NCBI GenBank assembly: GCA_034687125.1 | Contig: JAQGBZ010000120.1 | Span: forward strand, 62,001 to 126,000 | Length of the DNA: 64,000 bases | From: Neelides folsomi | Lineage: Eukaryota; Arthropoda; Collembola; Neelipleona; Neelidae | Direction: 5' to 3' | Shown: piece after piece, positions 11,306 to 25,700 of the stretch | Numbering within the stretch: the stretch's first letter is position 1 | Layout: every line of letters begins with the position of its first letter | The notes under the pieces: generated by a model | Database searches by the model: none | What the model was told of the DNA's origin: nothing | The model's input: only the letters and a program-made list of their open reading frames with translations | Translations under genes and position numbers: made by a program

Positions 11306-13226
11306 TGTTAATAAAATCCAAAATAATAAAATTAAATGTTTAACACAAAGAGCGTCACAGACCCCTTAAGAAATAAATAGCGAGTTGAACCAATGCGTAA
11401 TGAATTAGGAGGAAATGAACCAAATGAATCTTTTGAACTCAGGAATCGTTTAGAAATGGAGTTTGAAGCACAAGAGATAACACTCGTCCCACAACTGTCG
11501 TAAATTGAGATCAACCAGCTCGTTTTCATCCACAAGGCTATTAGTAATAATTAATGTATGGATTAAATGTATGGTTATGTATTTATATCATTTATATGAA
11601 TATAGGTAATAGACATCACTACAATATTAGATTTATAAGAATTTGCTTTATTATGTGTATGGGCATTAAGCATAAGATGTAATTTAAATGATTTTCTTCA
11701 TATGGTTATTGTAAGATTTATTAAGCTCGTCATCATCTGATCATTTCCAATGAGGGCGGAAGGATGAAAGTCTTATCTGGAAATTGTAAACGCGCCCATA
11801 TTTTTCTTATTAATCTCTTCATCCACCCGATCGGACCAGGAATATCCAATGACTCAAGCAGTTTATTTATTCAACATTCGCAGTCTTTTCATAATCTTAC
11901 TTTCATTTATGCAGGGATGATTCTTTTTTCACTCAAATGCTGAATGATGTATCATTAATAGGCAGAAGAAAATAAAAATGGACCTATTATTAATTTATTA
12001 ATATATTACTAATATTTTAATAATCACTTTATATGAACTTATAAAATATATGATGTCAATTTAGGGTAAACGTACATAATAATATAGTCAAAAATAAATG
12101 TAATGAGACTGTTAACTTTTAATATGCAAAATGACAACTCGGCAATTTATGAAAATGAAATAAAAAGTGATTCCAAACAGTCAAATACCCAAACATGTAT
12201 CTTATTTAAGTAGTACATACAATACATAAGTATATTATAATGTATACCTATTTACTTTTATATAACAAATAACACATCATATTATTTTTATCTTTAATTT
12301 GTTGATAAAACCATTTTAATATTATATGTATTGCACTTAAGGTTTAAGGCTTAATTAGGGCTTCAAAAATAAACCTACATTTTGGTTTCATGTAAGATTT
12401 TCATTTATTGTTGCTAGATGTAAAAGATAAGATGAGATTTGTGTTCTTTATGGGAAGTGAAAGCTTCGTCAACAATTCTCTTTCGCATCTTAAACTCATC
12501 TCTTAATGCTCAAATTGCTTAATGCTTTGATAAGTATTAAAGGTAATACGCAGAAAAAGAAATTATTATTTGGTTAATGCCACAACTCACGATTGATCTC
12601 AATCACTTGATTGTGTCTGGAAGTTAAAGGCGCAATTGTAACGGGATATTGAGGACACATGCAAACACCAGTTTCTCCAGACAAATTACAAAGGACAATA
12701 TTGAATTATTGAACATCAATTCGCCCAAAAGTGCGTCGATAACAAAATACGCTCATGTAAAAGTGGTTTTATTTTTTATTTGAATATTGATAAAGAAACG
12801 GAACAGACCGACCGAACAGATGAGTGAAATGAGAGAAATGAAAAGACCAAGTAGCGTGTCATAAAAACTACAATTTGTCTTTATTGGGTCAAGAATATAA
12901 TGAATTTTTACATCTCTATTTATACGCTTATAAATGGTTTCAAAAAATTGATCGAAATTAACAAATTACACATATTCGTAAAACTTATTGAACAATTAAT
13001 TGGAATTATTGAAATTGGATTTATATTAAAACTACCGACTTATATCATAATATTATTGTCTAATAGTATTAAAGCTTAAGCTAAAATACTGAAATTTACA
13101 ATATAAAGAAAATATGGGTAAATGTGTAATTATATAAAATTCATTTTATAAAATCAAACAATTAAATTCATACAAAAATATTTTATATCTTAATTATAAC
13201 ATAATATTATCTATACAAGCATAATA
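11306..13226. other. Intergenic, upstream of the NPC2-like gene
   Basis: No supportable gene. A 36-codon frame at 11393-11503 (+) lies just upstream of the NPC2-like start codon, with an in-frame stop immediately before it; it has no recognisable homology and is not called. The rest is AT-rich with scattered single transcription-factor-like sites that I would not defend. Confidence 0.4.
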
Positions 13227-13232
13227 TTTATT
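13227..13232 (-). terminator. Possible poly(A) signal of the SAM-domain gene
   Basis: AATAAA on the minus strand, 343 bases past the stop codon at 13575; the first canonical hexamer seen downstream of it. In such AT-rich DNA a chance match is likely. Confidence 0.3.
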
Positions 13233-13574
13233 AATTATGGGTAATTAAGGGTATTAAATATACTAATATATTTATATATTAAAAGTATCGTTTGAATTGA
13301 ACGGGTTTATACAGACGGAAAACTTCAATATTTTATAAAATGTCTAGATGTCTAAGCAAAAATAGTCCATTAATTTATAGAATTGTATTGGACAATGCCA
13401 TATTATACATATAACATATTTAATATCTTTAGATAAGATAAAAAGTAAAAATCTACAAAATTTAAAATATATCATATAAAAAGATTTTTTGAAAATACGA
13501 ACAGGTTTTAATATTAATACAATAAATGCGAATGAAACGAAATGGATTTCACAACATGTTTTTGAAGTATTTGA

Positions 13575-13796
13575 TTAAACGACGTAAACACTTAAATTCC
13601 CACTGTTGTGGTTGTTGTGATGGGAGTGGTGGGATTCGTGATGGCCGTGGAAGCCAGGCTTCAAACACATCTGAGCTTCTTGTAAGATCCTCAACCTTGG
13701 GCCCATTGGAATCCCCATTTTATTGAGTCGTTCTTCTGTCAAGTAGGGCAATTCCATAATCCCAATCCTTTCCTGCTCAAAGGCTGTAGCATATTT
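13575..13796 (-). CDS. SAM gene exon 14, second half of SAM and C-terminus
   Basis: Acceptor ttactatag, 73 codons and stop. Supplies KYATAFEQERIGIMELPYLT and TEERLNKMGIPMGPRLRIL, the core of a SAM domain (family: protein-protein interaction module that often polymerises), then a His-rich tail HHESHHSHHNNHN and a terminal SVYVV fitting a class II PDZ ligand. Confidence 0.9.
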   Translation of the reverse strand, partial: KYATAFEQERIGIMELPYLTEERLNKMGIPMGPRLRILQEAQMCLKPGFHGHHESHHSHHNNHNSGNLSVYVV

Positions 13797-16700
13797 CTAT
13801 AGTAATAAATAATTGAAAATTATTGTTTCAGTTTCATGATTAAGTATTATTAAATAAAATTAACTATTTTGATTTATATTTTGTATTTTTTCATTTAAAG
13901 ATTATTTATATTTTCTTAATGACCTCATATCCAAGTTTTTTAAGGAAGATTCTTATCAACGGCGGCTCATCTCCAAAGAACTTTGTCAGTTTCCTGACCC
14001 TGCACGGATTTGTGAGGGATGGGAGAGCATTGCGGAAATTGGCCCAGTCAGAGCTGTTGTTCGGATAAGCCCCATGGCGTCCGGTCGAACCCCGCGGATT
14101 TTGAGCAGTTCCAGACACGTGGCCTTGAAGGGAAGTTTTCATCACTTGATTCCTCAGTTGATTCATCTCACTACGAATACTCTCCATTTCCTATACAATA
14201 AATAATATAAATTAAAGCTCCTTTATTAATATAATTAATATTGTCATTAAGATGGATCATTGATGGTATTTCATTAAAGGTTTTTTTATTGAAGGCTTTT
14301 CTTACCTGAACCATGAGATGTTGCGTTCTCATTTCAGAAGATAAATGAGCGACGCTTCTAGCCAATGTTACAACGTGGGATTCAAGTCTTTGAAATCTTC
14401 GATTGATGCTCTGAAAAGAAAAATTAAGGTTTTCTTTATTAGAATATTTTTGGAAAGGTTAATGAAAAACTTATTAAGTCAGATTAAATCCCAATGAAAG
14501 ATAAATTTACCTTAACAAAGCAAAAGCTTTTAAGTAGTATGTATACTAAATCGATATTATGCATATAGCATATAGTCAGAAAAAATTATTAAATACTAGG
14601 TATATTACATAGAATAGATATTAAGAAATTACAATGATCTTAATCTTATATGTAGCAGAATGTAAAAAAATGTGTTCAACAAGAAATGCAAATGTGAATG
14701 TGATTTATAAAGAAATCATAAAAAAGTGTTCTTTACCTTAATGTCTTTCACTTTCTTCTTGTCATCAATTTTCCTTTTGTCTTTGAAGGGTCGGCTGCTG
14801 ACGGAGCTTGGAAGTGAAGACATTGATCCATAGGGACGTCGCTTGGCATTTCGGAGGTCAGAAGTTGAATATCGATTCCCTTGTAAATTCCCTACAAGCT
14901 TCTTCGCTCCCAAAACTTTCAACACCTAAATTATTCAAAGAGAAAATTGTCATTTTCGTTTGCATTCCTTGATAAAATAAACAATTAGAAATACAATGAA
15001 TACTAAAGGTATCCTAATATTAATTAATTATAAATTATTACATATTTTTACATCTGTTATGAATTATGATCCATAACTATTCTATATAATATACCATACT
15101 TACATTTTGTAACACATTATATTAATTATCATATTATTTTATGTTGAATACATATAAAATATATGCCCTAAGCTATTTGTATACTTTATTCTATTAATAG
15201 GTATTTTATACTAATAAAGAATTTCAAAGGAAAGATTAAAAATAATTTTTTACATATGATACACATATAGTATTAGGTAGGTATTTAGGTATGTATCTTA
15301 ATATTTATTATTATAATTCCTCAATTGTCAAAAACATATTTATGGAATCGTCGGTGAGATAAAGATATGTCTTTTCATGGTTTCATGGGGATTTAATTGT
15401 AAGTATTTCATAAGAATTATTACTTGTACTGCTTGCGTTTTAAGTGGTTATACAGCTTGGTTATTTAATCGGTCCATTTTTGTTGCTCGTCACCCCACAT
15501 ATATTATAAGTGCTTGGAATAGACCGATTAAATAACCAGGCTGTACATCATTTACCTATCTTAAATTGAATTTTATTGTGAGTGTAGAAGCAAATATTGT
15601 TTATAAATAAGAAAATACGGTTCTATCTATATTATATCTGATTCTAATTGTTGGTAGTGTTAAAAAATCTATAAATTAAATATAAAAATGGAGGAGAAAT
15701 AAAATTATTTAATGGAAATGGGTAAAATTAATGTTTGTAATTATAAGAACTTTAAATTAATTCACTTAATGTTATTTGTTTGTATATTTTGCAATCAGTC
15801 TAATAAATTATTGAGTCAGTTGTTTAATCATATTAGATCCCACATTAAAGAAAAGCCATATCAATGCTGTTCTTTGTCATTTTATGAGAATGGAGATTTA
15901 ATATTACACAAAAGAATTCACACTGGTGAAAAACCATTTAAAGGCAATAAGGCATTTTCAAAGAATGGAAGTTTAAAAACCCACACTAGAGTTCACACAG
16001 GTAAAAAATGTGCAATAAAGCATTTTGTCAAAATGGAAATTTTATAAGAAACAATAGAGTAAACACTAAATACAGATGACAAGCCTTGATTCATGCTTGA
16101 GTAATAAATGATAAACCATGAACCATATTAAATCAAATTACTATATAATATTATATACTTATCGTTAGTTAGACTTCCATACATGTGAAAAGCCTTTTAA
16201 ATGTATTATGTAATTGTAATACCATATTTAAGACATTTTCTGCAATACGCGTTTATACTTTTCACCTAAACAAACACAAAACTTTGTCCCTATCTAAACT
16301 TTAAAATTCCTATATCTGTTTCATATCTGGTATATGTAGAGTATAATAAAATATTTATTAGATACTTAAATTTAATTGGCTAAAAGTTTAGTTTAGTTAA
16401 ATATTAAATATATCATTAATTTACGTGTAAAATTAAAATTAATATAATGTATACCAGAAATGTGAATACATATGTATATTATAAGCATGTTTGATGAAGC
16501 CAAACAGGTAGTAGTTAAAATAATTATTAGAACTTACCTCTGTGTACATTGACTCGAGCGATTCCAACTGTCTTCTAATAGCATGAGCATCTGTTGTGTC
16601 AATTGTCGTGCTCAAATCATCATCATCTGAAGTCATTTCCGTTTGGCCGTCTAAAATCGACTCCAAGTCGAGACCCGTCGTGGTTGAAGTCATATCCCCA

Positions 16701-19700
16701 TTGTCGTCTTGAAGTGAATACAATATTTGGCCTAAAAACAGAGAAATATTAATAAACATTATATTTTAATTAATTATCATATTAATATTTCATATTAAAA
16801 GTAAATTTATAATTATAGTAAAAAATACCACTACTTTTAGTTTAAAAATGAACGATCCTTACTCATAGCGTTTCTCGTAAGTTTTCCGGGTTTAAGTTGA
16901 CTCAGATCCTTCCGACTTGAAGATTTCGGTTTTTCAGATGTTCGTGGACGACTAGACCATTGACCTGATCTTTGACCTGACCCAGAATTTGAACGGAGGA
17001 GTGGCAAAGCTCCCGGCGGCCCATTACTCCTTCCTTTTCCTGACTTAGAACTCACACCAGCCCCTTGACCCCCTGAACTTGGACCTGGTTGAACTTCTTG
17101 AATTGTTTTTTTGCTCCTAAAATAAATAAAGAACTATTTTTGAAACCAGTATATTCCTATCTTTTTATTTAAACATATAATTTTATATTAAAATTATAAC
17201 AAATTATTACAATTGACAATATTATAACAATAAATTAATCTTACGATTTGGAAGTTGAAGGAATTTTGGGTGACTGAACGGGGGATTTGTGGGAGGTTTG
17301 AGTTGGCGGCAAATGAGCTTGTTGGTGAGTAATAATTGGGGAAACGGTAATTTCACTTTGGACACTTTGCATCTGCTTCGTGGATGAGACGACGATTTGG
17401 TTGGACGCGGAGGATTGCTGTTGGGAAGAATTTCCTCCGCCGCCACCTCGAAGACCGCTTTTACCCATTTTGGCCGCACGTTCAAGTTCGAGAATTTGGC
17501 GAATTTCTGGTTCAACGATGTCAACCCATTCGGAATCATTTCCTATAGCAATCAATAACATTTTATAGCAAAAAATAGAACAAATTACTGTTAATAATCC
17601 TATTTAATTCCAATGTCGTAAAGATCAAAACCAATCAAAAATGATTTATGAGATTTAATATTAATTTTTCCTAATGATTTTTTAAATAAATTTTATTTTT
17701 AAATTAATTATCAAAAAAAAGTTATTGAGAGTCCATCATTCTTAATGTGTTAAATTATATAAAAATAAAAAGTCTAAGTAATATAAGTGTGTCCATAAGA
17801 TAAATCAATGTTTAGAAAAAATTATAATATGACACTAGCTTTTAGATTAATGAAGTAATTTAGATAAGTCAAATAAGTCAAATGATAAAGATTAAATAAG
17901 TAATTTAACTAAAAAGCCTTACCAGAAGAAACACTGCCTGCAAGATGATCTCCAAATTTACTCCTTTGGCTCAAAGACTCTAAAGGATCAGAACTCGGAT
18001 CTGAATTTTGTGGAGATTTTGCCAAAAGAACGGTCCCATGGCCCGAGTCCGTCGTCGTATTCGACTGTCCGCTCCCAACCCTCAAAGGCCCCTTCTCTCC
18101 TTCACTACTACTCGACAAATTCTGGGCTTCAACGCTCAAAGCCAAATTCTGTAATTCAGTCGTAATCGCCTTCAACTGGTCGCTTTTGCTTTTCCCCAAA
18201 CCCAACGGTCCCTCAATGATTTTTGTATTAGTCCCCTCCATTGACCCGCTGCTTCCATCCCCATTTTCTCGCTTTTCGGGTAAAATCGGTAAACCAAGTT
18301 GAAGATTTTCTTGTATGGATGGTTTTTGTGAAATTGGGAGTGGCGGAGGGAGCGACTCAAATTGATCTCCCTCGTGGTCCAATTTCCTACTGTTTTTCAC
18401 ATAAGCTGGGATGGACATGTCGGGGGTCTTGGACGAACTTGAACTCGGCTTGGCATTGAACCGATGTCGAGCGTGGGGGTTCTCGTGATGTTTATCGCTC
18501 GGCGGGAAATTGGAAGGCGGCTGTTGGGTGCCATGTTGAGTCCCGTGCTGAGAGCTATGTTGGTGAACTTGAGGAATTCTCCCGTAACCGCTTTGGTTCC
18601 CCAGGGGACGGGAAGTTGTAAAGTTGGGGGAGTTCTCACATAATTTGTCCAAAGCTCGTTGGGCTCTCTCGCCAGCAGTCATCTCGTACGCACCGCGATA
18701 CGCTTCATTCCCATTCAACCCACCCACCTGTTGCTGAATGGGATGTTGATGTTGGTGATTGTGGACTTGATGTGGCTCATTCACATTACGAACTGTGTCT
18801 TCGGACAAATTAGACTTTTGCGTAGCTTTTGCAATCGCTTTACGGAAACTTGTGTTGATGTTTTTCTTGTCGGACAAATTTGGGCTTTTGTAAGCTCCGT
18901 TGGGCATTAGATGTCCATTGGCCATGTGCTGATTCCCATTGGTTGGATTCCCACTTCCGTTCGGGGGATTTGAGCTCTGAGCCAAATTACCTGGATTTCC
19001 GCCCTGGTAAGGAGGGGACTGTTGGGACAAATAATACGGACCATTCCCGTTATAATTCACATGATGGAGTTGGTGGGAATGTTGGTGGGATCCGTACACG
19101 GACATGTCACTGTAACTCACCGATGGATTGTTGGCACTTAATGAACCGCTCCCATTGTTCAAATTACGCGCCGTTTGGTGTGTTTCAACTTGGCTTGGAT
19201 TTAGACCTCCGTTGAGGCCGCCATTAATCCCACTGTTTAGCGCACTGTTTAGTCCACTGTTTAACCCACTGCTTAGGGCACTATTTAGTCCTAGTCCGCT
19301 GTTTTGACCACTGGTTTGGTTGCTGTTTAGTGCACTTTGACCGCTGTTGTTGGATGTTGAAATTTTGTTATTTTGTGGAGCGTTGTTGGGCTGCGAAGTT
19401 GAAGAATTCCCAAACCGACTAGAAATCATATCCTTGATGTGATTGTAAGTTTTTGAGTGGAATTTTGATGGCTCCTTCTTCTCCGTGTCAGCCACCGGAG
19501 TCAAATGTTTGTGTGGAAGGAGAGGGCTTTTAGAAGGGAGGTTTCCATTGGGTTGTGTGGTGTAGTTCATCGGCATCCCATTTCCTCCGGAGGTCCCTCC
19601 AGAAGTTCGTAAGTTCCCAGCCCCTCCGTTGTTGTTCCCACTGCTGCCGTTGTTCAGATTCCCATTATTAATGCAATTACTGGGGATGGATGGGGGTGAT

Positions 19701-22700
19701 AAGGCTCCTCCGCTTTGCTGGCCCGAGTGACGGAAATCGTGAGGGTATCCGGACGATCCAAATTGGACCTGCTGATACGGCGATGGCTATGAATCAAAAA
19801 ACAAAAACCGTCACACCTTCCCTCCAACTCTGCCCTTATGCTTTAACTTAAGGATAAGAAAGTCAATTAGGGATCCTCCACACGGGCAGACATATTTCAA
19901 TACTATCGTCTCATATCTCAAGAATCCTACAATCATTCATCAAATCTAATGATGAGAAAATTGTGAAAAAATCTACGCGTTTTCTCCACTTAAAACTTCC
20001 TTTTAACACACTTCAAAATTCCCTCCGTATTACTCTCCAAACTTGTCTATATATTGCGTATATTCAAATACGTACGTGTGTATATAAAAACAGAATACAG
20101 TGTATTACTACTGATATCTTATACACGCTAAATAATGTATCTCTTGTGCGTAAATCTACGCAAATGTGTGATTATAATATACTCTACATAAAAGCGTAAT
20201 AACTCGCACGTCCCTAAATGAAATTTTCTCAGGAAGTTGAAAACAAGTGATTAGAGAGGAAACTACCACCTTTGGAAATGTCTTATAAACCCTGTCTTAT
20301 AAAATGTTATAAACTTCACTCATTGTGAGCCAAAGGTGGGTCAGGTGAGAAATTGTAAGATATAATGCGTGATATAACAAATTGTAGCAAATGGTTTAAA
20401 TTCTTTAAATCCTTCTTTTAGAATTGACTTATGAGCTCGGCTCCATTTCCATATCCATTTCCAAGTGAGGAAGGCCGAATGAAAAAAGGGGGAATTAAAC
20501 CCTCAGTTTTTCATTAGTTCGACCAGTCATGATGAATTGATATTAAAGTCCAGCGGGAAGACTTCTTAAGTAGATAAGCATGTTTAGAGGAGGAGGAACT
20601 TTGAATGTGCATTTTGAACCTACCTGTTGGATCTGATAAGAACGGCTGTCGAAGAGGCTGCTGTCACGAAACGAATTGTTCTCCATTCGATGATTGAAGT
20701 CCAATGGTCTTTCTGAGTTCAAATCCACGGACCTTTGCCATTCCCTTATTGATGGAGAACCCTGGGCCGATCTGCAAAATCATTCAAAACAATTGATTCA
20801 ACCTCTACCAATACACAAACACATTAAAATAATCCAGCATTAAATATACCTAACAGCAATTTGTATATTAAACACATGCAATATTTTCTCATCTATTGGG
20901 TGCAAGATCAAACACCCTTTAACATTCCCTTTACCATTTTTTTTAAATCCACTTGTGAATTCCTTTAAGAATTTTAATGATTCTTTACAAGATTTCATAC
21001 AAGATTTCTTTGTAAAATCCATTTAAAAAGTATAAAGGGTGTGTGTAAAATATTTGTATAGTGAAAGGAGCATGATCGTTTAACATCTCCCACGACCACC
21101 AACAACGCCAAGAGTTGATTTGGCTAACAAGGGAAGGTGTCACGGGCCGACAGAAGAATAAATTCCACTTTGAAAAAACCCATATTTCTCCTTGGCTCTT
21201 TTTATTGCGACGGAGTGTCTGAAGTGTCAAAGGGAATGAAGGGGAGCCATCGAACACATACAATGGCCCGCCATTGGAGCGGACATAAACTGTGGATGTG
21301 CGGAGGATTCAAGCAGGTGAATGAGCGAACGAGAAACCCGCCGAGAATATTGATGAGAAAATGAAAATGGGAAGGAGAGGGAGGAAAAACGAATAGATGT
21401 AAAATTGCTATTCGTTTAAGACGAACTAATTTTATTATTATTATTAATTTATACTTTTAAAATATTGAATGATTATTCAGTTCAGTATTGCATAATTCTG
21501 TAACTGTATCAGTAATCAGTACTACTATAGTATATGCATATTGTATTATAATACTTATCTTTAAATTGTTTTTTATTTTGATTATAAAATTATAAAAGTT
21601 AATTATTCTAGATTAAAATTTAGAACGATTTTAAAAAAATTTCAATGGCATCTACGATGACATTTTATAATTTTGTAAATATGATTCTCATTGCCAGATG
21701 GAAGTAAAACTTGTGGGTACTTGCCCCAAATATTTTTGAAAATTTGAAAAATAACGTTCCAAATGAAGTTGTATTGTCGAAAAATATTTGTTAAATTTGT
21801 AAATAATTAGTTAATAAACTAAAGGGTTTAATGGTTAATTTAAAATCAATAGTTTTAATTCGATATTTTTATGATGTATTACCCTTTGTAGATGACCGTG
21901 TCAATGCTGTCGGCCGTGGAGGAGGAAAGACTATGGGAGTTTGAGCTGGAGTCGCCTGGATAAAACATTTTCCCTCCTTGTGTGTACATTTGGTGAAGAG
22001 GGATGGGGCCGAGGTCGAGGGCGGGGTTGTCGACTCCTTCGAGGTGTCGCGGTTGGAGTGAAGCCATCAGCGATTGCTCTTCATTAAAAACCTGTACAAT
22101 ATTCATTAAATTAATAATCATAAACTCTCAAATTTTCATTGAACAAAAAGTCTTTTAACTAATGTGCTAATTAACTAATCTGTTCCAATGGTAAAATAAC
22201 TTTTTCCCTCCACCTCTGCCCAACACTTTCTTCATATGATTAAAGCCTTATCTTTGAAACAATTGAAAGAAATCGGTCATTTGAGTGTTGGAAATAATTC
22301 CAACCACTTCAACGTCATTTCCCACTTACGACACAATAAAAACAAACGATGGAATTTTTTTAAAAGACCCCGAGTCATTCTTTAAGTTGAAAGTTCGTAC
22401 ATGTTGGAGATTCTTCATGCTTTGACTTGCTTTCATTTGATGCTTTCAGTTCAAGCTTTCAGTTCATGCTTTCAGTAACTTGCAAGCATTGTAAGTAAAA
22501 AAACGCTTGAATGGCCCTCGTTCTATTTTCCTTCAATCTACCTTAATGATGCATAATTTTAATGGAGCAAATGTCTGCAATGTTCCGAGTTTTTTCATTT
22601 CCAATTGTTAATGAAAGTAATTACCCACAAAGAGGATTTAAAGAATTGTAAAGGAACAACTTAATAGTTTTTTTACTCGGAGGAACATCAATTTGACGTA

Positions 22701-25700
22701 TTTTAATAGTCTTTTCAATTTTATGCTTTTCTTATATATTTGCCTTATGCTTTTTCATTATGAATTTACCTTATGCTTTTATCTAGTGGAGTGCTTATGC
22801 TTTTGCATTATGATTTTGCATTACTTTTCATTGTGGAGCAAAAGAGTTAATATTCTGTAAAATGTGAAGTAATTTGATTTTTTCATTCTTGGAGAACTTA
22901 AGGACAAGAATTACTAGATCTTATAGTAGGGTAAATGAGGTGAAATTGTAAGTTAAGTTAAGTGGGAGATGTAAAGATCTTTTTTCTCATTTGTGTTGGA
23001 CCGCGTTTTCAAAGGCAGCGGTTGAGATTTAACTCCTTCCAAGGTGGAGATTATGGGGATAAAAAAGGCCTAGGGAGGGAACAAAGGAGATTTACACGGA
23101 AATTGGCGAGGACAAAGAGAAGGGCTCAATGGAGAAGTGAAAAGATGCAGAGAAGCTGAATGAAATTGGTGGCTCGTTTGAGTCGTTTGGAGTCCAAAAG
23201 GAACATCTTGGTGTTTGTCCATTCGGTGTGACTCCGCTGGTCCCCAAAGGACTCAATGGAGACTTCTCCTGGTTAGGACGCTCTTGGAGTGTGGAGAACT
23301 CGGCCCTCAATGAGAAAATCATTATGATGAATAATGGACTTAAAATGAGCAGAGTCATTTTTTGGTTTAATGCAGCGTTTTCCCCTTCACTTCGTCGTGC
23401 TTGGGTGGGCGGCAATGTAAAAGAGTGGAAATGGTAGGAACAACAAATCCAACCAACCGTCCAAATCAAAATCCTACACTCACAGAATCCTCTTCATATC
23501 ATTTATAAAACAAACTCAATATAAATATATCTCATTTCATTTACTTCATACGATACATTAAATATATTTGGTATATGATGGGAATGAAAATAATGTTTAA
23601 TATAGAGTTTGTGTAATGTATGGTACAGGTACACGAGATTTGTACGTATAGGTATAGCTTCTATATTAATGTATTTGAGTTGTGTTCTATATTGGTAGTA
23701 GTAATGCTAGTGTAAAATGTAAGTTGTGTAATCATGATGTCTCCTATGAGTGCAAATCCGGGTGAGTAAAAAAACGGTCCTAAAGTACGCCTTCCTGTGT
23801 TCCAATTCCAAAGTGACAGGAAGCCGTCGGGCTTCAAGTCTTCAAACCACCATGCACGTAAACTCTCTGGAGCATTGGGCCATTCCTTTTTTATACATCA
23901 AATACAACGTGGATGGAGGTGGATTCTGAATACAATCATTCCCGTGGATAAAAACGGATCTGGTATAAAGAGATGCATAGGAAAATATAATTAGATAATT
24001 CACTCTTACGACATATAAGGATCTATTATTAAAGAAAGGGTTTTTGCAGAGTGAAGTGTACTCATCCCTTAATTACATGGTTTAATTTATCCACTTTCTG
24101 ACTTCTCCTCCACTCACTCGCATGTTTCCGAATCTCGTTAGGTATTAAATGGGATTTACTAAGCGTGTCAATGGCTTGTGCCAAGGATGATTTTATTCCT
24201 TTTATCTTAAACATTTCATATACATTTTAAAATCCTCTTTTAAACCCCGAGATATTAAAAAATGCAATATTAAAAAATGAGTTTAAAATGAGTTTAAACA
24301 TGTGTAGCATGAGTCAGCCAAAGGAGTCTTTAAGACCAAACACCCAAATTACACTCATTCAATTTCTCTTTAGGCTTTTTAATTATCTTACTTTTTCCTT
24401 GTTTTTGCCTAGTTTATCATCACGTTGTTATTTTGGGTTTTTTGAGATTACTTTGAGAGGTTGAAAGAAAGTTTGGTCTCGTGATGATTCACCTTCATGC
24501 TTCTACTCATCAAGCCCAAACTTATCTCATCAATCTCTTTGTAATCTGATTAGTAAAAGTAAAAGGGCTTTCAAGCTAAAATGATTACGATCAGGATTTT
24601 CTTTTTCAAGGTTATTTTAATTTTTAGGTTTATCCTGAACAAAGAAATTTTATTTGTTCATTTTATAATCATTGTAACCAAATAATAATCAGAATTTAAA
24701 TCTTCACATATAGTATTGTGGGCGAATATCAATGTGCTTGAGAATGTCCATTGATAGAGAGAGGCATTGCCCGCTATGGAAATGAGACTAGAGACATTTG
24801 AATGACCCAAGATCCCAGAAAGACAAGAGGAACAAGTGAAATAGAATAAATGAGAAATAATTAGTAGAGGCCCATGTGGATCAATGGGTAAGATCGTTCT
24901 CCAGGAAAGAGAAAGACGACGAGCTCGAAACTCCGTCAGTATCTACCTATACCTTTTCCTTTATTCTTGTGATCTTGTGAAGAGAAAAATGATATGTATT
25001 GATATATAATTTGTATATTTAGATGAGTAATGCATTAGTGGGATTATGCCATAATTTAAAAATGCATTTTAAACATGTTGATTTTTAGAAAAAGATTAAA
25101 TTATGGGTAGAAATGAGAGGAGGATCCGCATTAAAATGTATTAAGATTACTTCATAAATCATGACAAGCCTTCATAAATTCACTGGGGCGAGAGATTGGT
25201 AAAAAAAGCATTTAATTCAGAAATGGGGAGTTCCAGGGCAAGTTTGGTAATGTGGGTTGGTGGCAGGCTGACATTACGCTCTTATGGACTTTTCCACGGA
25301 ACCTCCCTCAAATGCACCATCAATGTTAATAAATGTTAGTTTTGAAAGATCGTGAGGGAAATTTTAAGTTTTAAAAATCAACCAGCTTTCATTCCTTAAT
25401 TAACAGATCGGAAAACAAACAGTTGGATGGAGAGAGTGAGGAATTAATAAGTTGAGAAATTGATGCTTTTGTATATTAGGAAAATTATTCTTTCTCCCTT
25501 TCAACTCCATGTTATTTTATCCTTATCATCATCAACATTTGATCATCTCTCTTGAATATTGATAAATTAATTATTTTTTATACAAAATATATTAAAATCT
25601 ACTAATTAAGAAGAGGCATTATAACAAAATGATGGGGTGACATTTTACACATCACTGTTTTTGTACTATTCTAACATTATGCAAATATTGAATAAAACAA

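Noticed and set aside
11336-11503. Plus-strand frame beside the NPC2-like start codon
   Set aside because: Broken by an in-frame stop at 11378; the remaining 36 codons have no features and lie in the presumed promoter of the other gene.
20286-20340. 10-bp inverted repeat CCACCTTTGG around a 40-base spacer
   Set aside because: Inverted repeats of this length and spacing are expected a few times by chance in 64 kb.
23092-23469. 125-codon minus-strand frame in the large intron, with a plus-strand frame over it
   Set aside because: Both strands are open, there is no domain, and it fits neither host exon phase nor any start context.
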